Source: Thermogemmatispora onikobensis (GTDB taxonomy: Bacteria > Chloroflexota > Ktedonobacteria > Ktedonobacterales > Ktedonobacteraceae). From it: 64,000 bases of DNA. Below, piece after piece: positions 34,945 to 43,833 of the stretch. A program made the translations under genes and the position numbers. Position 1 is the stretch's first letter. Every line of letters starts with the position of its first letter. The notes beneath the pieces were generated by a model. It worked only from the letters and a program-made list of their open reading frames with translations. It was not told the origin of the DNA and ran no database searches. The stretch spans positions 1 to 64,000 of the forward strand of contig NZ_BDGT01000001.1 of the NCBI RefSeq assembly GCF_001748285.1, in the 5' to 3' direction.

Positions 34945-36165
34945 ATGTCCTCAATGTATCCTCCGTATGGGGGAGGGACCGCAGGTCAACTCTGTCAGCG
35001 CTGTAGGATGCCGTTAGCACCCAACGAGGTCTATTGTAGTAACTGCGGATACTATAATGCACCTGCCAGCAACCAGCCGGCGCCATCGAATCCGGGGACG
35101 CCCTGGGGAGAAGGGGCGGGAGGCTATCCGCCGACAACCTACGGTCAGCCGTATCCTGGTGGCGGGACGCCTTCGCAGTGGGGCCAGCCAGAGACTCCTG
35201 TCTCGACGCCCCCGCCGCCGTCTTCGCCTGGCTTTAGCGGAGCACCGGGCTACTATGGAGGCACGCCGTCGTCCTCGACGCCCCCCCCGCCAGGGTACTC
35301 CTTTCCTGATCAAGGGGGCGCTCCTCCCTATGCTTCTCCGGTCCCGGGCAGTTACCCCCAGGTAGGGGGCTATCAGGTACCGCCCCTGCCTCCTTCCCAG
35401 CCGCCTGAGCGACCTCGCCAGGGGCCGAATTTCGGCCTGATCGCCCTGATAGTGGTGGTGGTCCTGGTGCTGGTACTTGGCGGAATCGGCGTTTTTGCCC
35501 TCACGCATCGCAGCGGGGGAACCGCGGGTACCCAGACCCCAACACCTGCGCAGGGCACGAGTGTCCCGACTGCCACGCCACTGTTCAGTGACAATTTTGC
35601 GAACAACAACCACGGCTGGGATCTGACTAGTGTGCCGGGACGTTACTCGGTCAAGCTTGGGAACGGGCAGCTGCTCCTGGAAGAAGATAACAATCGCATC
35701 CTGCCAGAGTTCGTGCCCGGCAAGACCTTCGATGACTTCAGGCTGGACGTCGATGCCACCATCACCAAGGGAACGCAGGAGAACAGTGGCTTTGGTATCT
35801 ATGTCCGCGCCTCGGCCAACCAGAATACTGAGTTGGCAACCTACTACCGCTTCGCGATGTATGGCGATTCAACCTACGCCATCTTCAAAGGCGTTGTTGA
35901 TTCCTCGGGTCAGCCACTCGATGACCAGAAGCTGGTGGGCTATCTGTCGACCACAGCTCTCAAACCGATTGGCCAGGTCAACCATGTTGAGATCGTTGCC
36001 AAGGGGTCGACGATGACGCTCTCAGTGAATGGTCAGGTGCTCAACAGCGTGACCGATACCAGCTATAAGAGTGGCTCGATCGCCCTCTATGTCTCGAATC
36101 TGCCCGATACGCCCAAGGGCGTGGTAGTGGCCTACTCGAATCTGGCGATCTATCCTGCTGCCTGA
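34945..36165 (+). CDS. zinc-ribbon, proline/glycine-rich membrane protein with C-terminal jelly-roll domain
   Basis: A 406-residue protein. An N-terminal zinc ribbon (Cys17, Cys20, Cys31, Cys34; CQRC and CSNC) lies in the cytoplasm, followed by a long Pro/Gly/Ser/Tyr-rich stretch (about 40-170), one membrane segment (about 175-197, FGLIALIVVVVLVLVLGG), a Thr/Pro linker, and an outer beta-rich domain (about 225-405) like concanavalin/DUF1080 sugar-binding folds (DNFANNNHGWDLT, TMTLSVNGQVLN). It may link a surface binding domain to the cytoplasm. ATG at 34945 has GGAGGG before it. Confidence 0.75.
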   Translation: MSSMYPPYGGGTAGQLCQRCRMPLAPNEVYCSNCGYYNAPASNQPAPSNPGTPWGEGAGGYPPTTYGQPYPGGGTPSQWGQPETPVSTPPPPSSPGFSGAPGYYGGTPSSSTPPPPGYSFPDQGGAPPYASPVPGSYPQVGGYQVPPLPPSQPPERPRQGPNFGLIALIVVVVLVLVLGGIGVFALTHRSGGTAGTQTPTPAQGTSVPTATPLFSDNFANNNHGWDLTSVPGRYSVKLGNGQLLLEEDNNRILPEFVPGKTFDDFRLDVDATITKGTQENSGFGIYVRASANQNTELATYYRFAMYGDSTYAIFKGVVDSSGQPLDDQKLVGYLSTTALKPIGQVNHVEIVAKGSTMTLSVNGQVLNSVTDTSYKSGSIALYVSNLPDTPKGVVVAYSNLAIYPAA

Positions 36166-36308
36166 GCTGGCAGGTGCTGTATCCTGCCGGCCCAGGGTGA
36201 TCAGACGGATCTCTCTGCAGTGCCAGGTGGAGGTAGATGGGAACCCGGGGGTTGGTCAGCTGGCCGGCCTTGGTGGCAGAAGCCGATACCGTCCCGAGCC
36301 TTGACCAT

Positions 36309-38252
36309 TCAGGTTCCTCCTCCAGGACCGGCCCCGTTGGCGGCTGAGGGCGTGGCTGCTGATGAAGGTGCTGGCCGAGGCTGGTAGATGAGGTAGCCAA
36401 CAAACTGGTAGAGGTGGTAGGTCTGTCTGGCCTTGGGGGAGGAGAGTACTTGTTGCTGGAAAAAACTGGCTTGCTGACGTCCCGTGGCGGCATCGAGCAA
36501 CCCGTTGGCAACAGGAAAGACGTAGGCGGGCGTGGGGGCGCTCTCGACAATTTGACGGTATGGTTCATAGCGGTTAAAGCCCGGTCGTAGCTTGGAGTCG
36601 AGCACGCTGCAGATGATACGTTCCTGGCTCAGGAAGACGAGCCAATTGCAGGTCCAGTATTCAGAGTAGACCCGGGTGGCTCCAATCGTCTCTAACTTCT
36701 GAATTAAGGCCAGACGCCGCTGGTAGTCGGCCTGGGAGGCCGGAATGTCCGCGAAGGTGCGGGCAGTTCCAACCACGAAGGTCGCCCCTACGAGCGACAA
36801 GAGAAGCATCAGAGGAAGCGCCGTGGCCATTCTGGCCCCGTGGTCACGAGCGCCGATGCTGGTGGGGAGGGGCTGCTGCCTGGCCTGACGGAGATGTCCC
36901 AGAGTGTGGGCGCTCCGCTGCCAGAGTGGCCAGAGCAGGACTGGAAGAGCCACCAGGGCACAGGTCAGGTAGCGGAAGGTAGTCTCCGGCGAGACGGCAG
37001 CAACGGGCGCAGCAGCGTAAAGGAAGAGCGTCAGACCAACACTTGCCAGCAGGGCCAGTTGCACACACTGGCGTATTGTCTCCTCGTGGGCCGCTCCAGT
37101 CTCCAGCAGCTTTGGCTCGGCGCTCGTCAGATGGAGTTGAGGCCAGCAATGACCGGGCCAGGGTAGTGACAAAGAGTGGGTCCACCGGAGTCGCTGCAGG
37201 CGGCGGAAACAGAAGAGGGTTGCCAGCAGAGCCAGCACCACGTAGGCAAGTCCCCAACCCATTTGAGCTGAGACGCAGAGCCAGGTCTGCGAAGTCGGTA
37301 GTCCCCAGGGTGGAATCGCACTGAGCGGGCAGCGCGGCTGGTAGCCTGTGGCCCACGGCAGGGCGATGAAGAAGGCTCCGCTCAGCTGGTGAAAGCCAGT
37401 CAAATGGCGAGCGGCTAGTTCATCAGCGCCGCCGTGATGGATAGACAGTAGCACGGCTAGTGAGTTCTGACTGAGCGGAGCCGTCAGATTGTAGTAGAGC
37501 AGCGGCTCCGCCCCGACCATCATCCCCAGTAGCAGGCCCAGGCCCGCGCGCCCCCACAGCTCGCGCCCGCAGAAAAGCACCAGCAGCGCCAGGGCAGCCA
37601 GCACGAATGGACCGATCAGGAAGTCAATCCACAAGGCCAGGCCGATGCTGACCCCGAGCAGGACATAAACCGCCAGCCGCCTCCAAGAGGGTGATCGGCG
37701 CTGCACCCTGCTGGCAGGGAAGGAGAGGGCCAGCCAGCCAGCCAGCAGTAGAATCAGAGGGGCGAACATCAGCATCTCGGGGTATTCTCCCACCGCGCGT
37801 AGCTGAAGGAAGAGCACATCCCCCGAGCCAAAAGTAAAGAGCAGGAGGCAGGCGAAGGCAAAAGTTCTGCCGTAGAGAAGACGCACCAGACCGTAGCTGC
37901 TCAGTAGAAAGCCAGCGACGAACGGCAGCAAGGCCAGGCGCAATGTGAAAAGCGAAGGGCCGAAGAGACGGAAGAGAGCGGCGGCGACATATCCTTCGAC
38001 TGGTCCCATATAGGGCAAGCCGTAGAAGAAGATAGGATGATCGCCCTGAAAAGCGACGTGCAGCGCTACCAGGCCCATATTCGCCTCATCGCTGTTGGTG
38101 ATGGGCCAGGGGGAGCGAATCAGCACGAAGCGGAGCGTCAGAGCCAGCAGCAGGATCAGGGCCACGGCGAGCCATTCCAACAAGCCAGAGCGAGCGAGGC
38201 CTCTGGCGTGCTGAGGACGCTGCACTGAGACGGTAAGCTGATGTGTGAGCAT
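36309..38252 (-). CDS. membrane glycosyltransferase (GT39/ArnT-like), paralogue 1
   Basis: A 647-residue GT-C type protein with many membrane segments. After the first segment it has NSDEANMGLVALHVAFQGDH with the acidic donor site of GT39-like enzymes, then FYGLPYMGPVEGYVAA. The C-terminal soluble part contains YSEYWTCNWLVFLSQERIIC, matching YSGYWICDRLTFVSQEQVIC in the gene at 48388-50190, so the two are paralogues. They would transfer sugars from polyprenyl phosphates to an outer-face acceptor. ATG at 38252 is chosen over an upstream TTG on composition; the ribosome site is weak. Confidence 0.75.
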   Translation of the reverse strand: MLTHQLTVSVQRPQHARGLARSGLLEWLAVALILLLALTLRFVLIRSPWPITNSDEANMGLVALHVAFQGDHPIFFYGLPYMGPVEGYVAAALFRLFGPSLFTLRLALLPFVAGFLLSSYGLVRLLYGRTFAFACLLLFTFGSGDVLFLQLRAVGEYPEMLMFAPLILLLAGWLALSFPASRVQRRSPSWRRLAVYVLLGVSIGLALWIDFLIGPFVLAALALLVLFCGRELWGRAGLGLLLGMMVGAEPLLYYNLTAPLSQNSLAVLLSIHHGGADELAARHLTGFHQLSGAFFIALPWATGYQPRCPLSAIPPWGLPTSQTWLCVSAQMGWGLAYVVLALLATLFCFRRLQRLRWTHSLSLPWPGHCWPQLHLTSAEPKLLETGAAHEETIRQCVQLALLASVGLTLFLYAAAPVAAVSPETTFRYLTCALVALPVLLWPLWQRSAHTLGHLRQARQQPLPTSIGARDHGARMATALPLMLLLSLVGATFVVGTARTFADIPASQADYQRRLALIQKLETIGATRVYSEYWTCNWLVFLSQERIICSVLDSKLRPGFNRYEPYRQIVESAPTPAYVFPVANGLLDAATGRQQASFFQQQVLSSPKARQTYHLYQFVGYLIYQPRPAPSSAATPSAANGAGPGGGT

Positions 38253-38616
38253 CGTTCTTCCGGATCTCCGTTGCTGAAGGTGGTATGAGCTGAGCAGGGC
38301 CAAGCGGGGAGGTTAGAAGTGGACACTCCGGCGAGCCGACCCATTGCATTGTCTTCGGGACCGGAGAGAGAAGCGCCAGTCCAGCAGGTGTCTGTTCTCT
38401 GCCATGTCCCTCCCAAGAAAAGAGGAACGAGTTTCAACGGAAGTGAGTCACGTCCCCGTACCCTGCTCCTGAGAAGCCCGGCGCATCTCCCTCCGTCCAG
38501 AGCCGTGGCGCGAACCTCATGAAGGCAACCAGGCCCGTCAGAAGGGAAAAGGAACGTAGAGGGAGGGAAGCAGGGAAGCAGGGAGCCGAAGAGGATGAGC
38601 GCCAGCTCACACCAGA
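38253..38616. other. gene-free stretch
   Basis: Nothing supportable as a gene. There is only a short GGGAAGCA-type repeat near 38566-38590. Confidence 0.5.
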
Positions 38617-39591
38617 TTAGGGCCAGGCGCTCAGGGCCTGGGCATAGACTGCCGGATCGACGTTGCCGCCGCTCACGATGCAGCAGACACGTTGACCACG
38701 GAAGCGCTCCGGCTGGAGCAGCAAAGCCCCCAGGGCTAAAGCACCTGTCGGCTCAACCTTCAGATTAGCCAGCAAGAAGAGACGGCGTAGCGCTTCCAGC
38801 GTGACCTCATCCGGGACCTCGATGATCTCCTCTACTCCCTGGCGGATGATCTCCCAGTTGAGTCGCCCCAGGGAGAGGGTGCGCGCCCCATCAGCAACCG
38901 TTTCCGGCTCCATTCCATTCGAGAGCAACTGTCCGCTGCGTAGCGAGCGAGCGGCATCATTGCCAGGCAGCGGTTCTGCCCCGACGATGCGTGTTGAGTG
39001 CCCGAGAAGATCACGAGCGATGACCTGTCCTGAGATCAGTCCACCACCGCCGACCGGTACCAGCAGTACATCGACCTCTGCCTGGCGCAGAATCTCCTGG
39101 CCGAGGGTCGAATTGCCTGTCACCACGCGATAATCGTCGTAGGCCGGAGCGATGAACGCCTCGGGCACTTCGCGGGCCAGCTCTGCCACACGCTCCTGAC
39201 GGCTGACACGGCGGACATCGGTCAGCTCGACCCTTCCCCCATAGGCCTGGACGGCCTCAATCTTCACACGGGCCGCAGTCGAGGGCATGACGATCGTTGC
39301 CTCTTTCCCCAACAAGCGCGCCGCGTAGGCCACAGCCTGGCCAAAGTTACCAGAAGAGGCAGTGATAATCTGCCGCTGAGGAACACTGGCCAGCAGGTGG
39401 TAAGCGGCGCGGAATTTAAAGCTGCCCGTATATTGAAAGGTCTCACTGGCGAGCAGCAGCTGACAGCCCAGGGCTTCGGAGAGACGGGGTATAGGCAGCA
39501 GGAGCGTAGGACGCAGGTGACGCGGCAGCCTGTGCCAGACCTCCTCAACGTAGGCTGGAGTCAGCTCGGGAGCCAGATCGTAGCGGTGCAT
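38617..39591 (-). CDS. PLP-dependent threonine/serine dehydratase-family enzyme
   Basis: A 324-residue fold-type II PLP enzyme. The Schiff-base lysine is in YTGSFKFRAA (Lys59), the phosphate-binding loop is VPVGGGGLISG, the substrate loop is ASSGNFGQ, and the C-terminus has IVSGGNVD. It matches the catabolic threonine dehydratase/serine racemase branch, with no C-terminal regulatory domain. It would deaminate threonine or serine, or racemise serine. No isoleucine-pathway genes are near, so a catabolic role is more likely. Confidence 0.88.
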   Translation of the reverse strand: MHRYDLAPELTPAYVEEVWHRLPRHLRPTLLLPIPRLSEALGCQLLLASETFQYTGSFKFRAAYHLLASVPQRQIITASSGNFGQAVAYAARLLGKEATIVMPSTAARVKIEAVQAYGGRVELTDVRRVSRQERVAELAREVPEAFIAPAYDDYRVVTGNSTLGQEILRQAEVDVLLVPVGGGGLISGQVIARDLLGHSTRIVGAEPLPGNDAARSLRSGQLLSNGMEPETVADGARTLSLGRLNWEIIRQGVEEIIEVPDEVTLEALRRLFLLANLKVEPTGALALGALLLQPERFRGQRVCCIVSGGNVDPAVYAQALSAWP

Positions 39592-39911
39592 AGCAGGTAT
39601 CTGCGTCTTTCCAGGGCAAGATCGTCAAGCGGGCAATGGCCCAAGCCACAAGCCAGCAACTGACCAAAGGAGCGCCGCCCCAATGGCCTTCCTTCTCTGC
39701 CAAGGCGGCAGGATGGGATCGCAGCAAAGTGTCTCTACGGCGCTCCTCTGGTCATTGTACCACTGTCGACTTGCAGAAGACAAGGCACCGCCGCCATGAT
39801 CGGCTCAGGCAGGCACTGGCCTGCTCCTTCTCGGGCGGATAGAGGCCCACCAAGGAAGAGGGAGCAAGACCAGGAGGCAGCTCTGGGCCGAAGTGAAGCG
39901 GACAAGCCAGG
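39592..39911. other. gene-free stretch
   Basis: I see no gene, no clear promoter pair and no strong hairpin here. Confidence 0.4.
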
Positions 39912-41318
39912 TTATGCATGCTGCTCCGGTGGTTCTGGCTCCAGCGAGCGCTCGCCTGCTGGATTCAGGCCCACAGCGGCGTCGGCTGTCGCTGCCTCCT
40001 CCGGCTCCGGCTCTGGCTCGCGCAGAATCTGGTAGAGGATAATTGATCCAAACGTTGCCACGCCGATGGCGCTCAGCTGGAAGCTTCCAATAGTGAGCGC
40101 CAGATTCCCGGCCCCCACGATCAGAGCAAAGGCCACCGTAATCAGATTACGGCTCTTCGAAAAATCCACGCGGTTCTCGACCCAGATGCGACCACCAGTG
40201 GCGGCAATCAGGCCGAAGAGGACGATCGCCAGGCCACCAATCACTCCGGAGGGAATGGTCATGATCAGGGCGCCGAACTTCGGGCAGAAGCCCAGCAAGA
40301 TGGCCACGATGGCAGCAATGATGAAGATAGCAGTAGAATAGATACGAGTAACGGCCATAACGCCAATATTCTCGGCGTAGGTTGTCACCCCGGTACCACC
40401 GCCAAAACCGGCCACAATAGTAGCAAGGGCATCGCCGAGGAAGGCGCGGCCCAGATAGCGATCCAGATTGCGCCCTGTCATGGCTGCCACTGCCTTGACA
40501 TGGCCGGTGTTCTCTGCGACCAGAATGACGGCCACCGGGGCGATCAGCGCAATAGCCCCGGGTGAGAACGTGGGCGTTGAGAAGTGGGGGAGGCCGATCC
40601 AGCTCGCCTTTTCCAGTCCTGAGAAATCGATAGGCTTGCCCAGATGCAGGCCATTAGCGAACAGCAGGTAGATCAGATAACCGATGATACCGCCGAGCAG
40701 AATGGGCAAGCGACGCAAGGGGCTGGGGAGGAAAACGGCCACGAACGCGACCGCCAGCACAGTAATGAGGCCCATCCAGGTATCGAACGCCGAGCCGCTG
40801 ACATCGCTCACGGCCACCGGGGCCAGATTCAGCCCAATGACAGCGACAACGGCGCCAGTTACCACGGGGGGCATCAAGATATCGATCCAGCGATAGCCAG
40901 CGGCTATCACGATCAAGGCAATGATGCCGTAGACGACCCCCGCGGCAATGATGCCGCCCAGGGCTACCCCAATGTTTGGATTGAGGCCCGAGCCGTGGAA
41001 GCCGCTGGCGAAGCCAGTAGCAGCCAGCACCACTGCGATAAATGAGAAGCTAGAGCCAAGGTAGCTCGGCACTCTCCCGCCCACGACCAGGAAGAACAAG
41101 AGCGTGCCAATACCTGAGAAGAAGATGGCTGTGTTTGGATCGAAGCCCATCAAAATGGGAGCCAGCACGGTTGAGCCAAACATAGCCAGCACATGCTGCA
41201 GCCCCACCAGAATAGACTGCCCCCAGGGAAGGCGCTCATCGGGCGCAATAATCCCTTCGGTCTTGAGCGTCCAGCCGCTGAAATAGCCGCGTTTCTCCGC
41301 GGTGTCGCCTGTTGCCAT
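39912..41318 (-). CDS. NCS2-family uracil/xanthine permease
   Basis: A 468-residue nucleobase symporter with about fourteen membrane segments. Family features are WGQSILVGLQHVLAMFGSTVLAP near the N-terminus, ENTGHVKAVA in the middle (the conserved acidic substrate residue), and GGGTGVTTYAENIGVMAVTR. This places it nearer UraA/RutG/PyrP (uracil) than xanthine transporters. ATG at 41318 follows GAGGG and is better than the codon 18 bases earlier. The TetR gene is divergent, so it may be the regulator. Confidence 0.88.
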   Translation of the reverse strand: MATGDTAEKRGYFSGWTLKTEGIIAPDERLPWGQSILVGLQHVLAMFGSTVLAPILMGFDPNTAIFFSGIGTLLFFLVVGGRVPSYLGSSFSFIAVVLAATGFASGFHGSGLNPNIGVALGGIIAAGVVYGIIALIVIAAGYRWIDILMPPVVTGAVVAVIGLNLAPVAVSDVSGSAFDTWMGLITVLAVAFVAVFLPSPLRRLPILLGGIIGYLIYLLFANGLHLGKPIDFSGLEKASWIGLPHFSTPTFSPGAIALIAPVAVILVAENTGHVKAVAAMTGRNLDRYLGRAFLGDALATIVAGFGGGTGVTTYAENIGVMAVTRIYSTAIFIIAAIVAILLGFCPKFGALIMTIPSGVIGGLAIVLFGLIAATGGRIWVENRVDFSKSRNLITVAFALIVGAGNLALTIGSFQLSAIGVATFGSIILYQILREPEPEPEEAATADAAVGLNPAGERSLEPEPPEQHA

Positions 41319-41592
41319 GCGGAAAACCCTCCTCATAGAAACAGTTGGCCAAAGGTGGATGCCAGAATCGCGAGAAAGAAACGAGAAAGAAAAAAGAGGG
41401 TAGTTCGTTCCTTGAATGTGCTACCCAGGGTGTGAGCGAAACGCTGAGGTGATTGACTGAGGTTCGGACCAGATCGGTGGGACAATCTGTGAGCGCTGTG
41501 GCCTCCTTTCTGGTACCTGCGCGGCAGGCCGGCGGACGCAGCTGACAGAGGTGACTGACCGCGGACCGAGCAGGCAGGGCCTATTTCCCTAG

Positions 41593-41598
41593 ATTATA
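41593..41598 (-). promoter_or_regulatory. -10 element for the NCS2 permease
   Basis: Perfect TATAAT on the minus strand, without a good -35. Placed about 275 bases upstream of the start codon. Confidence 0.35.
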
Positions 41599-41743
41599 CC
41601 CTATTCTGGCCTCAAATGCGAGCCATCCCTGGAGGCGCGAGCAAGCCACGCTGATAGCAGGCAGACCTCATGCTCGCTGGCCAGAGCGAAGAAGGAGGCG
41701 AGGGAGTGGAGTACGCTGCGGCTCTTTCCCGGCCCCTGTGCTC

Positions 41744-41772
41744 TGGGCAGGTCAGGGCTGCTCTGCTAGAAT
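41744..41772 (+). promoter_or_regulatory. promoter for the TetR gene
   Basis: TGGGCA (41744-41749), a 17-base spacer and TAGAAT (41767-41772); transcription would begin near 41779. Confidence 0.4.
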
Positions 41773-41806
41773 AGGGGCAAAGCCTGGGAAAGAGGACAAG
41801 AGCATT

Positions 41807-42679
41807 ATGCCCCAGGCGCCAGCGGCAGCCGGAGGAGCGCTGTCGGGCTGTGTGTCTGGGCAGGACAGGACAAGACAGGTAGAGAAGGGCATGAGGCCAT
41901 CTCGTGATCAGCAGCCAGAGAGGAAGGATCGAAGCAACGTGAGAAACAGCCAGCTGAAGCGACAGAGCAGCGAGGCGCCAAGTGGCCAGGTCAGCCACAG
42001 CGAACCCCGCTCCGTCAGAGAGACCATCCTGGCCGCCGCCGTCGAGCTATTCGCTCGCTACGGCTACCATGCGGCCCCCCTACGCGACATAGCCCGTATG
42101 GCCGGCATTCAGGCGGCCAGCATTTACTATCACTATGCGAACAAGCAGGCGCTGCTTGTTGAAATCATGGAGACCTACATGCGCCACCTGAACGCCAACC
42201 TGGAGCGCATCATACGGGAGCAGTCGGGGCCACTGGAGCGGCTACGGGAGGCCATTGCCAACCACATTCGTCTTCATACCAGTTTCAAGAACGAATTCTT
42301 CATCATCGACACCGAGATTCGCGCGCTGGAGGGGGCCAACCGTGACTATATTATTGCCCTGCGTGACCACTATGAGCACCTGATTCAGGAAATCCTGCGC
42401 GATGGCATGGAGCGAGGAGTCTTCAAGCCGAGCGACATCAAGGTCACCTCCTATGCCCTGATTGCCATGTGCACCGAAGTCGCCACCTGGTTCCGTCCGG
42501 GTGGGCGACTCGGCGTGCAGCAGGTCATAGACCTCTACAGTCAGCTCATTCTGCAGGGTCTGCTGTGCGAAGGAGATCCCGAGCGAAGGCCGGCGGGATC
42601 AGGGCATACTTTACCCCCTGCTTCTGGAGCAGCAGGTGAAGGGCCGTCACGGCCTCAGCCAGAGGGAAGCGAGCCGTGA
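41807..42679 (+). CDS. TetR-family transcriptional regulator
   Basis: The helix-turn-helix domain reads AAAVELFARYGYHAAPLRDIARMAGIQ-AASIYYHYANKQ in two parts, typical of TetR/AcrR, at about residues 72-115 of the product. An all-helical ligand domain follows (YMRHLNANLERIIRE, EFFIIDTEIRALEG) resembling fatty-acid/acyl-CoA TetR regulators with a TetR_C_33/KstR2-type core. The start is uncertain: 41807 or the ATG at 41891 are both possible. The last 45 codons overlap the convergent alcohol dehydrogenase gene by 134 bases and look non-conserved. Confidence 0.8.
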   Translation: MPQAPAAAGGALSGCVSGQDRTRQVEKGMRPSRDQQPERKDRSNVRNSQLKRQSSEAPSGQVSHSEPRSVRETILAAAVELFARYGYHAAPLRDIARMAGIQAASIYYHYANKQALLVEIMETYMRHLNANLERIIREQSGPLERLREAIANHIRLHTSFKNEFFIIDTEIRALEGANRDYIIALRDHYEHLIQEILRDGMERGVFKPSDIKVTSYALIAMCTEVATWFRPGGRLGVQQVIDLYSQLILQGLLCEGDPERRPAGSGHTLPPASGAAGEGPSRPQPEGSEP

Positions 42680-43637
42680 TGAGGGCCTCGACGGGGATCT
42701 GTCCGCTGGCGATCAGCTCCAGAGCGCGTGCGAAGTAAGTAGGGGTATGATGAAAGACCCCTTTGAGGGTGAGCTCATCGTAGTGCAGCGGGCGTGTCTC
42801 CAGCGAGATGCGTGTGCCCGAGGCGCAGCCCCCAAAGAAATTCACCAGCCCGCCGCGGCGCACCAGGGAGACTGCCAGTTCCCAGGTCTCGGGAGTGCCC
42901 ACGGCCTCGATAACCACATCGGCCCCGCGTCCCTCGGGGGTGGCCTCCCGCAGCAAGGCGCGCTGCTCTTCGGCGGAGAGGGAGCCGGTTTCAAAGACCT
43001 GCGCGGCGCCGAAGTGACGAGCGAGGGCCAGGCGTTGCTCGCCGTGCCCGCTGACCAGGACCCTGGCCCCTGCCAACCGGGCGGCTGCCGTCAGCAGCAG
43101 GCCCAGGGGGCCAGCCCCAATGATCAGCACCGTATCACCGGGCTGGATCTCGCTCTCCTCGACCCCATGCAGGGCGCAAGCCAGGGGCTCTGTCAAGGCA
43201 GCCGCCGTAAACGAGAGGCCCTGCGGCAGGCGATAGAGATTGCGCTGCACAATGCGGGCCGGAACCAGCAGATACTCGGCGTAGGCTCCATTCAGCAGCA
43301 GCAGATCCTCGCAGAGGCTATAGCGACCGCGATGGCAGTAGAAACAGCGATCGCAAGGGGCGGAATTGGCCGCCACCACGGCATCGCCCTCCTTCCACCC
43401 CTGGACGCCCGGGCCGACAGCCGCCACCACACCCGCGGCCTCATGGCCAAAGCCGGCGGGTGGATGTTTGAACAAGAGAGGATGGCCGCGCACATAGGTC
43501 TTGACATCGGTGCCACAAGTAGTAGCTGCCGCGATTTGCAGAACAAGCTCGCCGGGGCCTGGCTCGGGAATAGGGCGCTCCTCCAGACGCACATCGCCCG
43601 GCGCATAGAACATCGCCGCCAACATCTGTCCAGGCAT
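42546..43637 (-). CDS. zinc-dependent alcohol dehydrogenase (MDR family)
   Basis: A 363-residue oxidoreductase of the sorbitol/threonine dehydrogenase branch. The catalytic zinc ligands are Cys41 (TTCGTDV) and His65-Glu66 (GFGHE), and the structural zinc is bound by Cys95, Cys98, Cys101 and Cys109. The Rossmann loop is VLIIGAGPLG. It would use NAD(P) to oxidise a secondary alcohol or polyol. GGGAGGAAG precedes the ATG. The 3' end overlaps the TetR gene on the other strand. Confidence 0.9.
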   Translation of the reverse strand: MPGQMLAAMFYAPGDVRLEERPIPEPGPGELVLQIAAATTCGTDVKTYVRGHPLLFKHPPAGFGHEAAGVVAAVGPGVQGWKEGDAVVAANSAPCDRCFYCHRGRYSLCEDLLLLNGAYAEYLLVPARIVQRNLYRLPQGLSFTAAALTEPLACALHGVEESEIQPGDTVLIIGAGPLGLLLTAAARLAGARVLVSGHGEQRLALARHFGAAQVFETGSLSAEEQRALLREATPEGRGADVVIEAVGTPETWELAVSLVRRGGLVNFFGGCASGTRISLETRPLHYDELTLKGVFHHTPTYFARALELIASGQIPVEALITARFPLAEAVTALHLLLQKQGVKYALIPPAFARDLLRTADPAE

Positions 43638-43833
43638 AGCGTGTGACTTCCTCCCTTACCTCTCACGTTGCAGCTCGTTTCATTGTGGCCTCTTGAAGAG
43701 AGCCTGTCAAGGGGCGAGCGGGGGCCAGTGCTCTCACCCCGACAGGCACAGGTTGCGTTGCGAATGCCAGACGCCGGGTCGCCGGCCTGATCTTCTGACC
43801 TCACACGCCAGCCGGGCCACCAGACGAAGGGGG

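Larger units (their letters stand above)
41319..41806. other. divergent intergenic region, permease / TetR
   Basis: It includes a TATAAT on the minus strand (41598-41593) giving a permease leader of about 270 bases, an AAAGGAGG on the minus strand at 41507-41500 not followed closely by a start, a GAAA-rich tract near 41370-41398 and the TetR promoter. I compared the leader with purine and PyrR-type elements and found no match. Confidence 0.5.

Noticed and set aside
41340-41471. 43-codon leader peptide before the NCS2 permease
   Set aside because: It would need a TTG start 17 bases from an AAAGGAGG, too far to trust.
42636-43646. 336-codon frame opposite the alcohol dehydrogenase
   Set aside because: Shadow frame; zinc ligands and the Rossmann loop are on the other strand.
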